Origin: CAZHGD01 sp964531735
Lineage (GTDB): Bacteria; Armatimonadota; UBA10988
Direction of reading: 5' to 3'
Assembly: GCA_964531735.1 (NCBI GenBank)
Contig: CAZHGD010000146.1
Location: 1-18,592 of the forward strand
Length of the DNA: 18,592 nt
Position numbers and translations under genes: made by a program
In this document: piece after piece, positions 7,354-13,983 of the stretch
Layout of the letters: the number at the start of each line of letters is the position of its first letter
Position numbering within the stretch: position 1 is the first letter of the stretch
The notes under the pieces: model-generated
What the model was told of the DNA's origin: nothing
What the model saw: only the letters and a program-made list of their open reading frames with translations
Databases searched by the model: none

Positions 7354-7373
7354 GCCGGCGGTGGGAGCATGTG

Positions 7374-7670
7374 ATGCGGCTGGGCAAGGTGGTCGGCACC
7401 GTGGTTGCGACTCAGAAGACGGCCTCCCTGGTGGGCGGCAAACTGCTGGTCGTGCAGGATCTCGATCCGGTCACCATGAAGCCGAAGGACAGCTACACTG
7501 TGGCCTACGACACCGTGGGTGTCGGTGCTGCCGCCGGCGAGGTCGTGCTGACGGTGGCCGGCAGCAGCGCTCGGCTGACCGAGCAGACCGGCGACAAGCC
7601 GGTCGACACGGCGATCATCGCGGTGATCGACTGCGTCGAGGTCCATGGCCAACAGGTCTACCCCGGGTGA
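7374..7670 (+). CDS. EutN/CcmL family microcompartment vertex-type protein
   Basis: 98 aa, the typical size of the family. ATG 7374 lies six bases after GGGAG (7363-7367). The N-terminal MRLGKVVGTVVATQKTASL and LLVVQDLDP, the central YTVAYDTVGVGAAAGEVVLTVAGSSAR and the C-terminal DTAIIAVIDCVEV reproduce the pattern of EutN/CcmL/CsoS4 pentamer subunits, which cap the vertices of bacterial microcompartments. No hexameric BMC-domain shell protein or encapsulated enzyme is visible in the window, so this is an orphan copy here. It is the first gene after a promoter, and the lptA-like gene begins 35 bases downstream, so it should be co-transcribed with the LPS transport genes. It may serve a distant shell locus, or a non-compartment pentamer may be in use. 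The family call is firm; the role is open. Confidence 0.9.
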   Translation: MRLGKVVGTVVATQKTASLVGGKLLVVQDLDPVTMKPKDSYTVAYDTVGVGAAAGEVVLTVAGSSARLTEQTGDKPVDTAIIAVIDCVEVHGQQVYPG

Positions 7671-7705
7671 ACGAGCGGCCGGATAGCCGCAGAGGAGTGC
7701 TGGTC

Positions 7706-8272
7706 GTGCGACATGCCGCAACGCTCGCGTGGCTGCTGGTTGTGTTGGCGCCGCTGGTGGCGGCGGAACGGCCCAAAGTCAGCCTGGTCAATGGCTCGGC
7801 CGAGGCCGACGAGGTCAGAGTCTGGCCGAACGGCAGCGCCCAGCTCTCGGGCCATGTGGTGGTCCACGCCGAGAGACTGGGTGGCGAGCCCGCCACGGCT
7901 GATCTGACGGCTGACAAGGTCACCATCGTGGTGGGCCAGGACAAGCAGAAGAAGGCCAGCATGGCCAAGCTGTTCGCCGCCGGCTCGGTGCACATCGTGG
8001 CTTCGACCACCGACGAGGACAAGGGCGAAACCCGCCAGGTGTTGAGCGATTGCGACCGGCTGACCTACTTGGCCTCCGAAGGCGTGATGCACCTGTTCAA
8101 CGAGGGCGACAAGCCGGTGGTGGCCCACGTCAACGTGGAAGTGGTGCCGAACGCGAAGAACAAGCTGCCGGCTCCGCAGACCTACAAGTTCCAGGTGACG
8201 GCGCGGCGTACGCTGGAGTACCGCCTGACCGGTGAGCCGGTCGACGTCGCGGAGGCCGCCGCCAAGCCATGA
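7706..8272 (+). CDS. LptA/OstA-like periplasmic lipopolysaccharide transport protein
   Basis: 188 aa. GTG 7706 was chosen: GAGGAG (7692-7697) is eight bases upstream and the product begins with a compact signal peptide (basic start, LAWLLVVLAPLVA, cleavage near AA|ERPK). Alternative in-frame GTGs are 7697, inside the ribosome binding site, and 7667, overlapping the previous stop. The mature part has the repeating beta-strand pattern of OstA/LptA domains: LSGHVVVH, LTADKVTIVV, LFAAGSVHIV, CDRLTYL. LptA forms the periplasmic bridge carrying LPS from the inner to the outer membrane. The context is strong: its stop overlaps the lptB start by four bases and the LptF/G-type permease follows. It could also cover the LptC role, since no separate LptC gene with a membrane anchor is present. 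Confidence 0.78.
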   Translation: MRHAATLAWLLVVLAPLVAAERPKVSLVNGSAEADEVRVWPNGSAQLSGHVVVHAERLGGEPATADLTADKVTIVVGQDKQKKASMAKLFAAGSVHIVASTTDEDKGETRQVLSDCDRLTYLASEGVMHLFNEGDKPVVAHVNVEVVPNAKNKLPAPQTYKFQVTARRTLEYRLTGEPVDVAEAAAKP

Positions 8273-9051
8273 GCGAAGAGCCGTCGGTTGCTGCCAGTGG
8301 GGACCCGGCGCCGTTGGCCAACGGCGCGCGCGAACTCCGTCTCGAGTCGCTGATCAAGGCCTACCGCGGCCGCACCGTGGTGAACAACGTCTCGTTGCAG
8401 GTCAAGAGCGGCGAGATTGTCGGGTTGCTGGGCCAGAACGGGGCCGGCAAGACCACCTCGTTCTATATGGCGGTCGGCCTGGTGCGACCGGACAAAGGGC
8501 GGATCCTGCTCGACCACGAGGACATCACGCGCCTGCCGATGCACCTGCGGGCCAGCCGGGGACTGGGTTACCTGTCGCAGGACCCGAGCATCTTCCGGCG
8601 CATGACCGTGGAGGAGAACTTGGCCGCCATTCTGGAACTCCAGCCGATCTCGGCGGCCGAGCGCGCCGAGCGCGTCGAACGACTGCTGACCGAGATGCAC
8701 ATTCAGGACCGGCGGCACCAGTTGGCCACCACGTTGAGCGGCGGCGAGCGCCGGCGGACCGAGATCGCGCGGGCACTGGCCACCCAGCCGACGTTCCTGC
8801 TGCTCGACGAGCCGTTCACGGGCGTCGACCCGCTGCACGTCAGCGAGATCCGTGACATTGTCGACTCGTTGCGCCACCGGCTGGGGCTGGGCGTCCTCCT
8901 GACCGACCACAACCCACAGGCCACCTTGAGCCTGTGCGACCGCGCCTACATCATGGCCGAGGGCAAGATCTTCCTGGAGGGTACCTCGGATGAGATCGCC
9001 AGCCACCCGCTGGCGCTTGAGAAGTACCTGGGCAAAGATTTCAAGCTGTGA
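8269..9051 (+). CDS. lptB: LPS export ABC transporter ATP-binding protein
   Basis: 260 aa. The ATG overlaps the previous stop (ATGA), indicating translational coupling. All ABC ATPase elements are visible: Walker A GQNGAGKTT (55-63), Q-loop Q104 in YLSQDPSIF, signature LSGGE (156-160) with RRRTEIARAL, Walker B LLLDEP with D180/E181, and H-loop H214 in LTDHN. The LSGGERRR-EIARAL, DEPFTGVDP and C-terminal EGTSDEIASHP blocks are typical of LptB rather than of amino-acid or lipid flippase ATPases. About 20 extra residues precede the usual N-terminus. LptB powers extraction of LPS from the inner membrane by the LptFG permease. Adjacent LptA-like and permease genes confirm the system. Confidence 0.94.
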   Translation: MSEEPSVAASGDPAPLANGARELRLESLIKAYRGRTVVNNVSLQVKSGEIVGLLGQNGAGKTTSFYMAVGLVRPDKGRILLDHEDITRLPMHLRASRGLGYLSQDPSIFRRMTVEENLAAILELQPISAAERAERVERLLTEMHIQDRRHQLATTLSGGERRRTEIARALATQPTFLLLDEPFTGVDPLHVSEIRDIVDSLRHRLGLGVLLTDHNPQATLSLCDRAYIMAEGKIFLEGTSDEIASHPLALEKYLGKDFKL

Positions 9052-10184
9052 AGAAGATCGATCGGTACCTGTTCACCGAAGTCGCCTTACCGGCCCTGGG
9101 CGCCGAGCTGATCTTCGTGGTGCTCTACCTGGGCACGGAGGCGATGACCGAGGCCGGCAAGCTGATCAGCCGCTGGGGCTTGCCCTGGTTCTCGGTGATG
9201 AAGCTCCTGCTGCTGCGGATGCCGTGGGCGCTGGCCTGGACGTTGCCGATGGCCACCGGCATGGCCGTCATGCTCGCCATCGGTCGCCTCTGCAAGGACC
9301 ATGAGTACACGGCGATGGTGGCCGGCGGGGCCAGCTTCCGGCGGCTCATGGCGCCGATGCTGCTGTTCGCCGCGTTGGTGACCGCTGGCGCGCTGTGGAC
9401 GCAGGAGTACTTCGCGCCGGCCACGATGATGGCGTACCACGTGCAGAAGCAGTCGCTGCAGTCGACCTCGCGCACCGACGTGGCCGACTTCATGGTGCGG
9501 CTCAGCAACTTCCAGCAGCGCGACCGCGTGGTGTTGACCGCCGAACGGCTCGACACGCGCCACCGCAAGCTGCGTGCGCCGTCGCTGGCCGTGACGCGCG
9601 ATGGCGAGGAGGTCTACCGCGTCAGCGCCAAGGAAGGCGAATGGGTCGAGGCGCAGCGCCAGTGGATCCTCACCAACGGCGACTACGCCATCCGCCACGG
9701 TGACGTGCGCCTGGACGGCACCTTCGACCGCTCGACGGCCGAGGACCTGGCGCGCGAGGCGGGTTTCAGCGGCACGATGCTGTTCGATATGAGCCCCGAG
9801 GAGATCAGCGTCTACGGGACCGAGAAGTCCGACTACCTGATCGGGCCGCTGATCCGGCAACGCATTGCCTGGATGCGCGCGCACCACTACGACCGCAAGG
9901 AGATCAACCGCGTGGTGATCTACCTGCACCGGCGCTGGACCTTGGCCATGAGCTGCTTCCTGTTCGTGCTGGTCGGCGCGCCGTTGGCAGTGAGCCCGCA
10001 GCGTGGGGCGTCGAAGCAGGCCGCCTTTGCCTTGGCGCTGGGCATGATTGCGGTCTACTACATCCTGTGGCAGAGCACCAACCTGCTGGGCGAGGGCTCG
10101 CGTTATCCGCTCGTTTGGGCCTGGTCCACCAACGCCATCGGCTTCGTGGTCGGCCTGTACCTGTGGCGGCGCGTCGCCGACTGA
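9048..10184 (+). CDS. LptF/LptG (YjgP/YjgQ) family LPS export permease
   Basis: 378 aa. The GTG start overlaps the lptB stop (GTGA). The topology is that of YjgP/YjgQ proteins. There are three N-terminal membrane helices (about 13-33, 49-72, 102-122), then a soluble periplasmic beta-rich domain (about 130-290, with paired strands such as VVLTAERLDTR and RQWILTNGDYAIRHGDVRLDG), then three C-terminal helices (about 302-325, 333-350, 357-375). The N-terminal MKKIDRYLFTEVALP and the post-helix RLCKDHEYTAMVAGGASF match the family's coupling-helix region. In model organisms LptF and LptG form a heterodimer; only one copy is encoded here. Either the partner is elsewhere or it works as a homodimer. 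It is the last gene of the tight lpt unit. Confidence 0.92.
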   Translation: MKKIDRYLFTEVALPALGAELIFVVLYLGTEAMTEAGKLISRWGLPWFSVMKLLLLRMPWALAWTLPMATGMAVMLAIGRLCKDHEYTAMVAGGASFRRLMAPMLLFAALVTAGALWTQEYFAPATMMAYHVQKQSLQSTSRTDVADFMVRLSNFQQRDRVVLTAERLDTRHRKLRAPSLAVTRDGEEVYRVSAKEGEWVEAQRQWILTNGDYAIRHGDVRLDGTFDRSTAEDLAREAGFSGTMLFDMSPEEISVYGTEKSDYLIGPLIRQRIAWMRAHHYDRKEINRVVIYLHRRWTLAMSCFLFVLVGAPLAVSPQRGASKQAAFALALGMIAVYYILWQSTNLLGEGSRYPLVWAWSTNAIGFVVGLYLWRRVAD

Positions 10185-10211
10185 CCGGCGGCGGGAGGAA
10201 CCGGGCCGGTC
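10183..10211 (+). other. Hairpin overlapping the permease stop codon
   Basis: GACCGGC (10183-10189) and GCCGGTC (10205-10211) are perfect inverted 7-mers around a 15-base loop. The left arm includes the last two bases of the stop codon. No T tract follows. It could slow transcription between the lpt genes and the GH99-like gene, or be incidental. Confidence 0.3.
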
Positions 10212-10241
10212 GGCGCGAACCAGTCGCGGCGGAGAGCCACG

Positions 10242-13025
10242 ATGTGCCGCTTGCTGTGGGTATGTGCGACCGCCTTGCTGACCACCGGTCTGATGGCCCA
10301 GGACGAGGCCCGCACGGTGATGGAGTGGACGTTTGCCAAGCCGGGCGACCTGCAAGGCTGGCAACCGAACGCCGACCTGGACAAGGTGCGGGTCGAGAAC
10401 GGGGCCCTGACCGGCTACTGCCGCGCGCGCGACCCGTTCTTCTGGAGCCCGCTGTTCGAGTTGCCGGCGCGGCCGTGGCAGTACGTCGAGATCGAGATGA
10501 AGGCCGACCGCGCCGGCGGCGGCGAGCTGTTCTGGTCGAACACGACCAAGGGCGAGTACGGCGGGTTCGCCCAGAGCAAGAGCCGCGGGTTCAGCATTGA
10601 GGCCGGCGACGCCTGGCAGACCATTCGGGTGCGGCCGTACTGGCAGGCCGAGCAGAAGATCATCCACATCCGCCTCGACCTGTTCCACCAGCAGACGTTC
10701 GCGATCCGCGCCATCCGCATCAAGGAACCGGTGACCACAGCGGCGCCGAGTGCCAGCCGCCAGTGGTCGTTCGCCAGCGGCCTGAAGCCGTGGCAGTTGA
10801 CCGGCGCGCAAGCGGCCGGCCGCGGCGAGCGCGGTACCCGGGTGACCATCGGCGACGGCGAGGCGATGATGGTGTCGCCGAACCTCCAGGTGCCCGCGGA
10901 CGACTACGGCTTCGTCGCCGTGCGACTGAAGGCCGGCCGCGATGGACGCGGCGCCGTGGTCTGGGTGTCCGACAAAGCCCAGGGCTTGCAGGAGGCCGTC
11001 TTCAACGTGCGTGGTGACGGCCGCTTCCACACCTACAACGTCGCGGTGGGCGGCGGACGCGGCTGGCAGGGCCACATCCTGGCCATCGGCGTGCGGCCGT
11101 TCCGCGCGGTGGGCGAGACGGTCGAGGTGGAGTCGGTGGAGCTGACCGACGCCCCGACCGGACCGGCCGATGTGGTGCTGACCTACCTGGGGCCGGAGGA
11201 CGCCGTGGCGCGCGTCGGCAAGCCGCTGCGCGTGGCCGCCCGCCTGCTCAACACCGGTGGCGCCGCCGCCGGCGGCATCAAGGTGGCGCTCGTGGTGCCG
11301 GCCGGGGTGACCGTCGAGGCGGCCGGCGCGCCGGCGCAGCTCGAGCCCGACCTGCCGGCCAGCTACCGGTTCACGGTCCGGGCGACGCAGCCGGTCAATG
11401 GCGAGATGGTACTCCGCTGGCAGGTGCCCGGCGAGCCGGAGCGGACGCAGCGGGCGCCTTTGCGCATCGAGGCCGGCCCGCAGGTAGCGCGTGCGGACTA
11501 CGTGCCGGTGCCACAGCCCATCAAGACGAAGATCAAGGTGGGCACCTACTACTTCCCCGGCTGGTGGGATGCCAGCCGCTGGGAGCCGATCGAGCGCGTG
11601 GCGCCGTGGCGCAAGCCGGTGCTCGGCTACTATGACGAAGCGAAGCCCGAGATCATCGACTGGCAGGTCAAGTGGGCCGTCGAGCACGGCGTCAGCTTCT
11701 TCCTCGTCGACTGGTACTGGATGCAGGGCGGCATGAGCCTGCGCCACTGGGTCGACTCGCTGCCGAAGACGCGCTACGGCAAGATGCTGGAATGGGCGGT
11801 GATGTGGGCCAACCACAACCCACCGAACACGCACTCCGAGGCCGACTGGCGCAAGGTCACCCAGTACTGGATCGACCACTACTTCAAGCAGCCGAACTAC
11901 CTGAAGATCAAGGGCATGCCCGCGGTCTACATGTGGAGTCCGCACGGCGTGCGCCACGATCTGGGTGGCCCCGAGCAGGCCCAGAAGCTGTACGCGATTT
12001 CGCAGGAGATGGCGCGTCAGGCCGGCCTGCCGGGCATCGCCTTCGTGGCCACCGGTGGCGGCGCCAACGGCGGCGACCTGAACGCCGCCAAGACGCTGAA
12101 GGCCGAAGGCTACATCGGCGCCACGCTCTACCACTGGTGGGGCGACGCGCCACAGAAGGCGGCGGACTGGCGGCAGTTCCCGTTCTCGCTGGTCGCGGAG
12201 CGAGCGCCGCTGGCCTGGGAGCGGTGGCAGCAGGTGCTGAACGAGGCCGGGCTGTTCCACCAACCGGTGGTGGACACCGGTTGGGACTCGCGGCCCTGGC
12301 ACGGTGACGCGGCCAACGCCATCACCGGCCGCACGCCGGAGCTGTTCGAGCAGTTGCTGCGCGCCGGCAAGGCGTTCTGCGAGCGGCACCACCTCGACAC
12401 GGTGGTGCTCGGTCCGTGGAACGAGTGGGGCGAAGGCAGCTACATCGAGCCGAACCTCGAGTACGGGTTCGGCATGCTCGACGCCGTGCAGCGCGTGTTC
12501 GGTGACGGCGGACCGTATCCGCCGAACCTGGCGCCGGTCGACGTCGGCCTGGGGCCGTACGACCTGCCGATGCCCACGCCGACGCGCCAGGACGACTGGG
12601 ACTTCGCCAAGGCGGGCAGCACGCAGGGCTGGGGTGGCATGATGGGCCTGGCGGACACCGGGCTGAACGACGGCGCCCTGTACGGCCGCAGCACGTCGGG
12701 CGATCCGGCGTTCAGCAGTCCCGGACTCAACCTGCGCGCCAAGGACTACGGCTACCTGACGATCCGCATGAAGGTCTCTCCGGCGCCGCCGGCGGGCGAC
12801 GGCCTGCAGGTGTTCTTCGCCACGGCCACCGCGCCGGTCTCGGAAGCGAACAGCTTCCGGGCCCCGCTGGCCACCGACGAACAGTGGCACACCTACGTGT
12901 TCGACCTGACGAAGAACAAGGGCTGGCGCGGCCTCATCCGGCAGTTCCGGCTCGACCCAACGACGAAGGCGGACCGCCAAATCTGGATTTCGGCGATCCG
13001 CCTCTCGAAGGAACCACCGCGTTGA
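10242..13025 (+). CDS. Secreted glycoside hydrolase family 99-like (WbsX-type) multidomain protein
   Basis: 927 aa. ATG 10242 follows GGAGAG (10231-10236). A signal peptide (LLWVCATALLTTGLMA|QDE, residues 4-22) indicates export. Two similar modules come first, starting at EWTF (28-31) and at W175 (WSFASGLKPW). An Ig-like stretch of about 100 residues follows (about 305-405). The catalytic-like domain spans about 432-760. It begins VGTYYFPGWWD and holds FFLVDWYWMQGG, MPAVYMWSPHG and GPWNEWGEGSYIEP (W726-N-E-W-G-E-G), the hallmark of the GH99-like/WbsX family. A third module, starting with WDFAKAG at W786, closes the protein. GH99 enzymes are endo-acting on alpha-mannan linkages, but GH99-like members act on varied polysaccharides, so the substrate is unknown. 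It lies 57 bases after the Lpt permease and may be co-transcribed with it. Confidence 0.85.
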   Translation: MCRLLWVCATALLTTGLMAQDEARTVMEWTFAKPGDLQGWQPNADLDKVRVENGALTGYCRARDPFFWSPLFELPARPWQYVEIEMKADRAGGGELFWSNTTKGEYGGFAQSKSRGFSIEAGDAWQTIRVRPYWQAEQKIIHIRLDLFHQQTFAIRAIRIKEPVTTAAPSASRQWSFASGLKPWQLTGAQAAGRGERGTRVTIGDGEAMMVSPNLQVPADDYGFVAVRLKAGRDGRGAVVWVSDKAQGLQEAVFNVRGDGRFHTYNVAVGGGRGWQGHILAIGVRPFRAVGETVEVESVELTDAPTGPADVVLTYLGPEDAVARVGKPLRVAARLLNTGGAAAGGIKVALVVPAGVTVEAAGAPAQLEPDLPASYRFTVRATQPVNGEMVLRWQVPGEPERTQRAPLRIEAGPQVARADYVPVPQPIKTKIKVGTYYFPGWWDASRWEPIERVAPWRKPVLGYYDEAKPEIIDWQVKWAVEHGVSFFLVDWYWMQGGMSLRHWVDSLPKTRYGKMLEWAVMWANHNPPNTHSEADWRKVTQYWIDHYFKQPNYLKIKGMPAVYMWSPHGVRHDLGGPEQAQKLYAISQEMARQAGLPGIAFVATGGGANGGDLNAAKTLKAEGYIGATLYHWWGDAPQKAADWRQFPFSLVAERAPLAWERWQQVLNEAGLFHQPVVDTGWDSRPWHGDAANAITGRTPELFEQLLRAGKAFCERHHLDTVVLGPWNEWGEGSYIEPNLEYGFGMLDAVQRVFGDGGPYPPNLAPVDVGLGPYDLPMPTPTRQDDWDFAKAGSTQGWGGMMGLADTGLNDGALYGRSTSGDPAFSSPGLNLRAKDYGYLTIRMKVSPAPPAGDGLQVFFATATAPVSEANSFRAPLATDEQWHTYVFDLTKNKGWRGLIRQFRLDPTTKADRQIWISAIRLSKEPPR

Positions 13026-13033
13026 AGCGGCAG

Positions 13034-13107
13034 TCGGGGCGACTGGACTTGAACCAGCGACCTCTTGACCCCCAGTCAAGCGCGCTACCAAACTGCGCCA
13101 CGCCCCG
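13034..13107 (-). tRNA. tRNA-Pro (anticodon GGG)
   Basis: Reading the minus strand, CGGGGCG (13107-13101) pairs with CGCCCCG (13041-13035) as a perfect 7-bp acceptor stem, with discriminator A at 13034. The anticodon arm is CTTGA-CTGGGGG-TCAAG, giving anticodon GGG. The T arm has a GCTGG stem and a TTCAAGT loop; the D loop has the TTTGGTA pattern. CCA is not encoded. It reads CCC and, in part, CCU proline codons. It faces the GH99-like gene tail-to-tail, eight bases away. Confidence 0.96.
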
Positions 13108-13119
13108 TGGGTGAGGCGC

Positions 13120-13148
13120 AGTATAGCACGTGCCGGGCAGGTCGGCAA
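13120..13148 (-). promoter_or_regulatory. Promoter of tRNA-Pro
   Basis: On the minus strand: -35 TTGCCG (13148-13143), a 17-base spacer, and -10 TATACT (13125-13120) preceded by TGC, i.e. an extended -10. Predicted start is near 13113, giving a leader of about six bases before the tRNA. Confidence 0.75.
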
Positions 13149-13180
13149 GCCGTCGACGCTCCGGCGCGACGGGGCGGCAA

Positions 13181-13217
13181 CCGGCCGGGGCGACCCCTGT
13201 GGTCGCCCCGCGGCCGG
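13181..13217. repeat. REP-like palindrome (GGGGCGACC / GGTCGCCCC)
   Basis: GGGGCGACC (13187-13195) and GGTCGCCCC (13201-13209) are perfect inverted 9-mers with a five-base loop. CCGGCC/GGCCGG extend the stem after a two-base bulge. Conceptual translation gives a GDPCGRP-like string, or GRPQGSP on the other strand. I recall such strings from spurious ORFs over dispersed intergenic repeats in many GC-rich bacteria. One copy is visible in this window. Confidence 0.6.
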
Positions 13218-13337
13218 GCCGCGAGGCGGGGGCCCGGTGGGCGTGCTTCCGCATAGTCGAGCGCTGCTGGGCGCACCACCTCGGCCCGCGACCTCCTCGC
13301 TGCGGCGCATATCTGCCGATCAGCGCCGACGACGAGC

Positions 13338-13366
13338 GGGAAGGCGAAGCTCCAGCCGAGCCGGCC
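13338..13366 (+). repeat. REP-like repeat, first copy (GEAPAEPA-type)
   Basis: A 29-bp element starting GGGAAGGCGAAGCTC and ending GAGCCGGCC. Its reverse complement recurs at 13435-13463 with five differences. Conceptual translation reads EGEAPAEPA, a string I recall from spurious intergenic ORFs in GC-rich environmental bacteria, so it is probably a dispersed repeat. Confidence 0.65.
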
Positions 13367-13434
13367 GTACGCCCGCCGGCGAGCGGCACCGACCGCACGA
13401 GGCCAGGTCATGTTCTGGTGGCCAACCGCCCCAG

Positions 13435-13463
13435 GGCCGGCTCAGCAAGAGCTTCGCCCTCCC
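13435..13463 (-). repeat. REP-like repeat, second inverted copy (GEALAEPA-type)
   Basis: On the minus strand this reads GGGAGGGCGAAGCTCTTGC then TGAGCCGGCC, matching 13338-13366 at 24 of 29 positions. The two copies face each other across 68 bases, an arrangement like a paired-REP (REPIN) unit. Confidence 0.65.
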
Positions 13464-13618
13464 GGTCTCCTGCGCTACCGGACCGCTCTGGTGCACCCAT
13501 CGACCGGAGCCGCAGCGAACCGAGTCCCGTTGGAGCCCGCGGGCGAAGAGAGCGTCGGGCAGGAGGTGGCGAGCGGCGAACCGCACGGCCCACCCGCCTG
13601 GAAGCACACCCGGCACGG

Positions 13619-13646
13619 TTGACCGGCCGGCGGGCGGTGATATACT
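13619..13646 (+). promoter_or_regulatory. Sigma70-type promoter in the intergenic region
   Basis: -35 TTGACC (13619-13624), a 16-base spacer, and -10 TATACT (13641-13646). Expected start is about 13651-13653, at the 5' side of a long-range stem. The nearest large coding start downstream is 330 bases away, implying a long leader or an independent RNA. Confidence 0.75.
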
Positions 13647-13648
13647 GA

Positions 13649-13805
13649 CAGTGTTGGTGGTCCCGCCGGGAGTCGTACTTTGCCTGACTCTCTACCCGCC
13701 AGGGAACCAGATCAGAAACCCGCTGGCACGCGGCCGGCGAGGTTCTCCTCCTCCGTCGTTTCCATGTCGGTAACTTCGGTGCCGCCTGCTGGGACCAGTA
13801 CACTG
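13649..13805 (+). ncRNA. Candidate structured RNA or structured leader (unassigned)
   Basis: The ends pair: CAGTGT (13649-13654) with ACACTG (13800-13805), then TGGTCCC (13658-13664) with GGGACCA (13791-13797), separated by a small internal loop. Inside, GGGAGTC and GACTCTC (about 13668-13692) form a 7-bp hairpin with an 11-base loop. GGGAACC (about 13702-13708) can pair with GGTTCTCC (13741-13748). CCGC-TGGCAC-GCGG forms a small hairpin near 13720-13733. A promoter ends three bases before. The outline is a long closed rod with an open middle and no protein-coding signal, recalling 6S RNA in size and shape, but I see no decisive 6S, SRP, RNase P or tmRNA motif. No T-rich terminator follows, so it may be a 5' leader for the genes at 13869/13984. 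Confidence 0.4.
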
Positions 13806-13868
13806 CACCGCCGTTGGTCACGCGTGGCGTCATCCTGGGATCGAGCCCGAAGGAGGTGAAGCGACCGG

Positions 13869-13970
13869 ATGCGGTGGGATGGGCCGGCCCAGTCGGTGGG
13901 CTGCCCAGGGCTGCGGCGGCATCAGCCGTCGGGAACGGGTGTCGGCACCGCGCTCGGCGCCCTGCTGTAG
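13869..13970 (+). CDS. Possible 33-aa leader peptide, translationally coupled to the next gene
   Basis: ATG 13869 lies nine bases after AGGAGGTGA (13851-13859), the closest match to the anti-Shine-Dalgarno sequence in the window. The frame runs 33 codons to TAG 13968-13970. That stop overlaps the AGGAG used by the gene at 13984, the classic layout for translational coupling. The product (starting MRWDGPAQSVGC, ending TALGALL) resembles nothing I recognise and has no clear hydrophobic or regulatory codon run. The ribosome site argues for translation; the composition is not distinctive, so it could still be non-coding. Confidence 0.4.
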   Translation: MRWDGPAQSVGCPGLRRHQPSGTGVGTALGALL

Positions 13971-13983
13971 GAGTAATCGCACC

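Larger units (their letters stand above)
13108..13983. other. Long non-protein-coding stretch with REP-like repeats and an RNA-like region
   Basis: No convincing large gene lies here; open frames on both strands carry the low-complexity Arg/Pro/Ala pattern of GC-rich non-coding DNA. It contains the tRNA-Pro promoter (13120-13148), a GGGGCGACC palindrome (13181-13217), an inverted pair of a second REP-like repeat (13338-13366 and 13435-13463), a promoter (13619-13646), a candidate structured RNA (13649-13805) and a possible small leader ORF (13869-13970). Nothing specific was seen at 13218-13337 or 13464-13618. Confidence 0.7.

Noticed and set aside
4781..7399. Minus-strand open frame of 872 codons opposite GT2 and cimA
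   Set aside because: Low-complexity Arg/His/Gln/Leu composition, opposite two clear enzyme genes.
9087..13310. Minus-strand open frame of 1407 codons spanning the permease, GH99-like gene and tRNA
   Set aside because: It runs through a tRNA gene and REP-like repeats and has no recognisable motif; the plus-strand genes explain the DNA.
13649..13805. SRP RNA, RNase P RNA or tmRNA
   Set aside because: The hallmark motifs (SRP GGAAGG-type loop, RNase P GAGGAAAGTC, tmRNA tag region and tRNA-like ends) are not seen.
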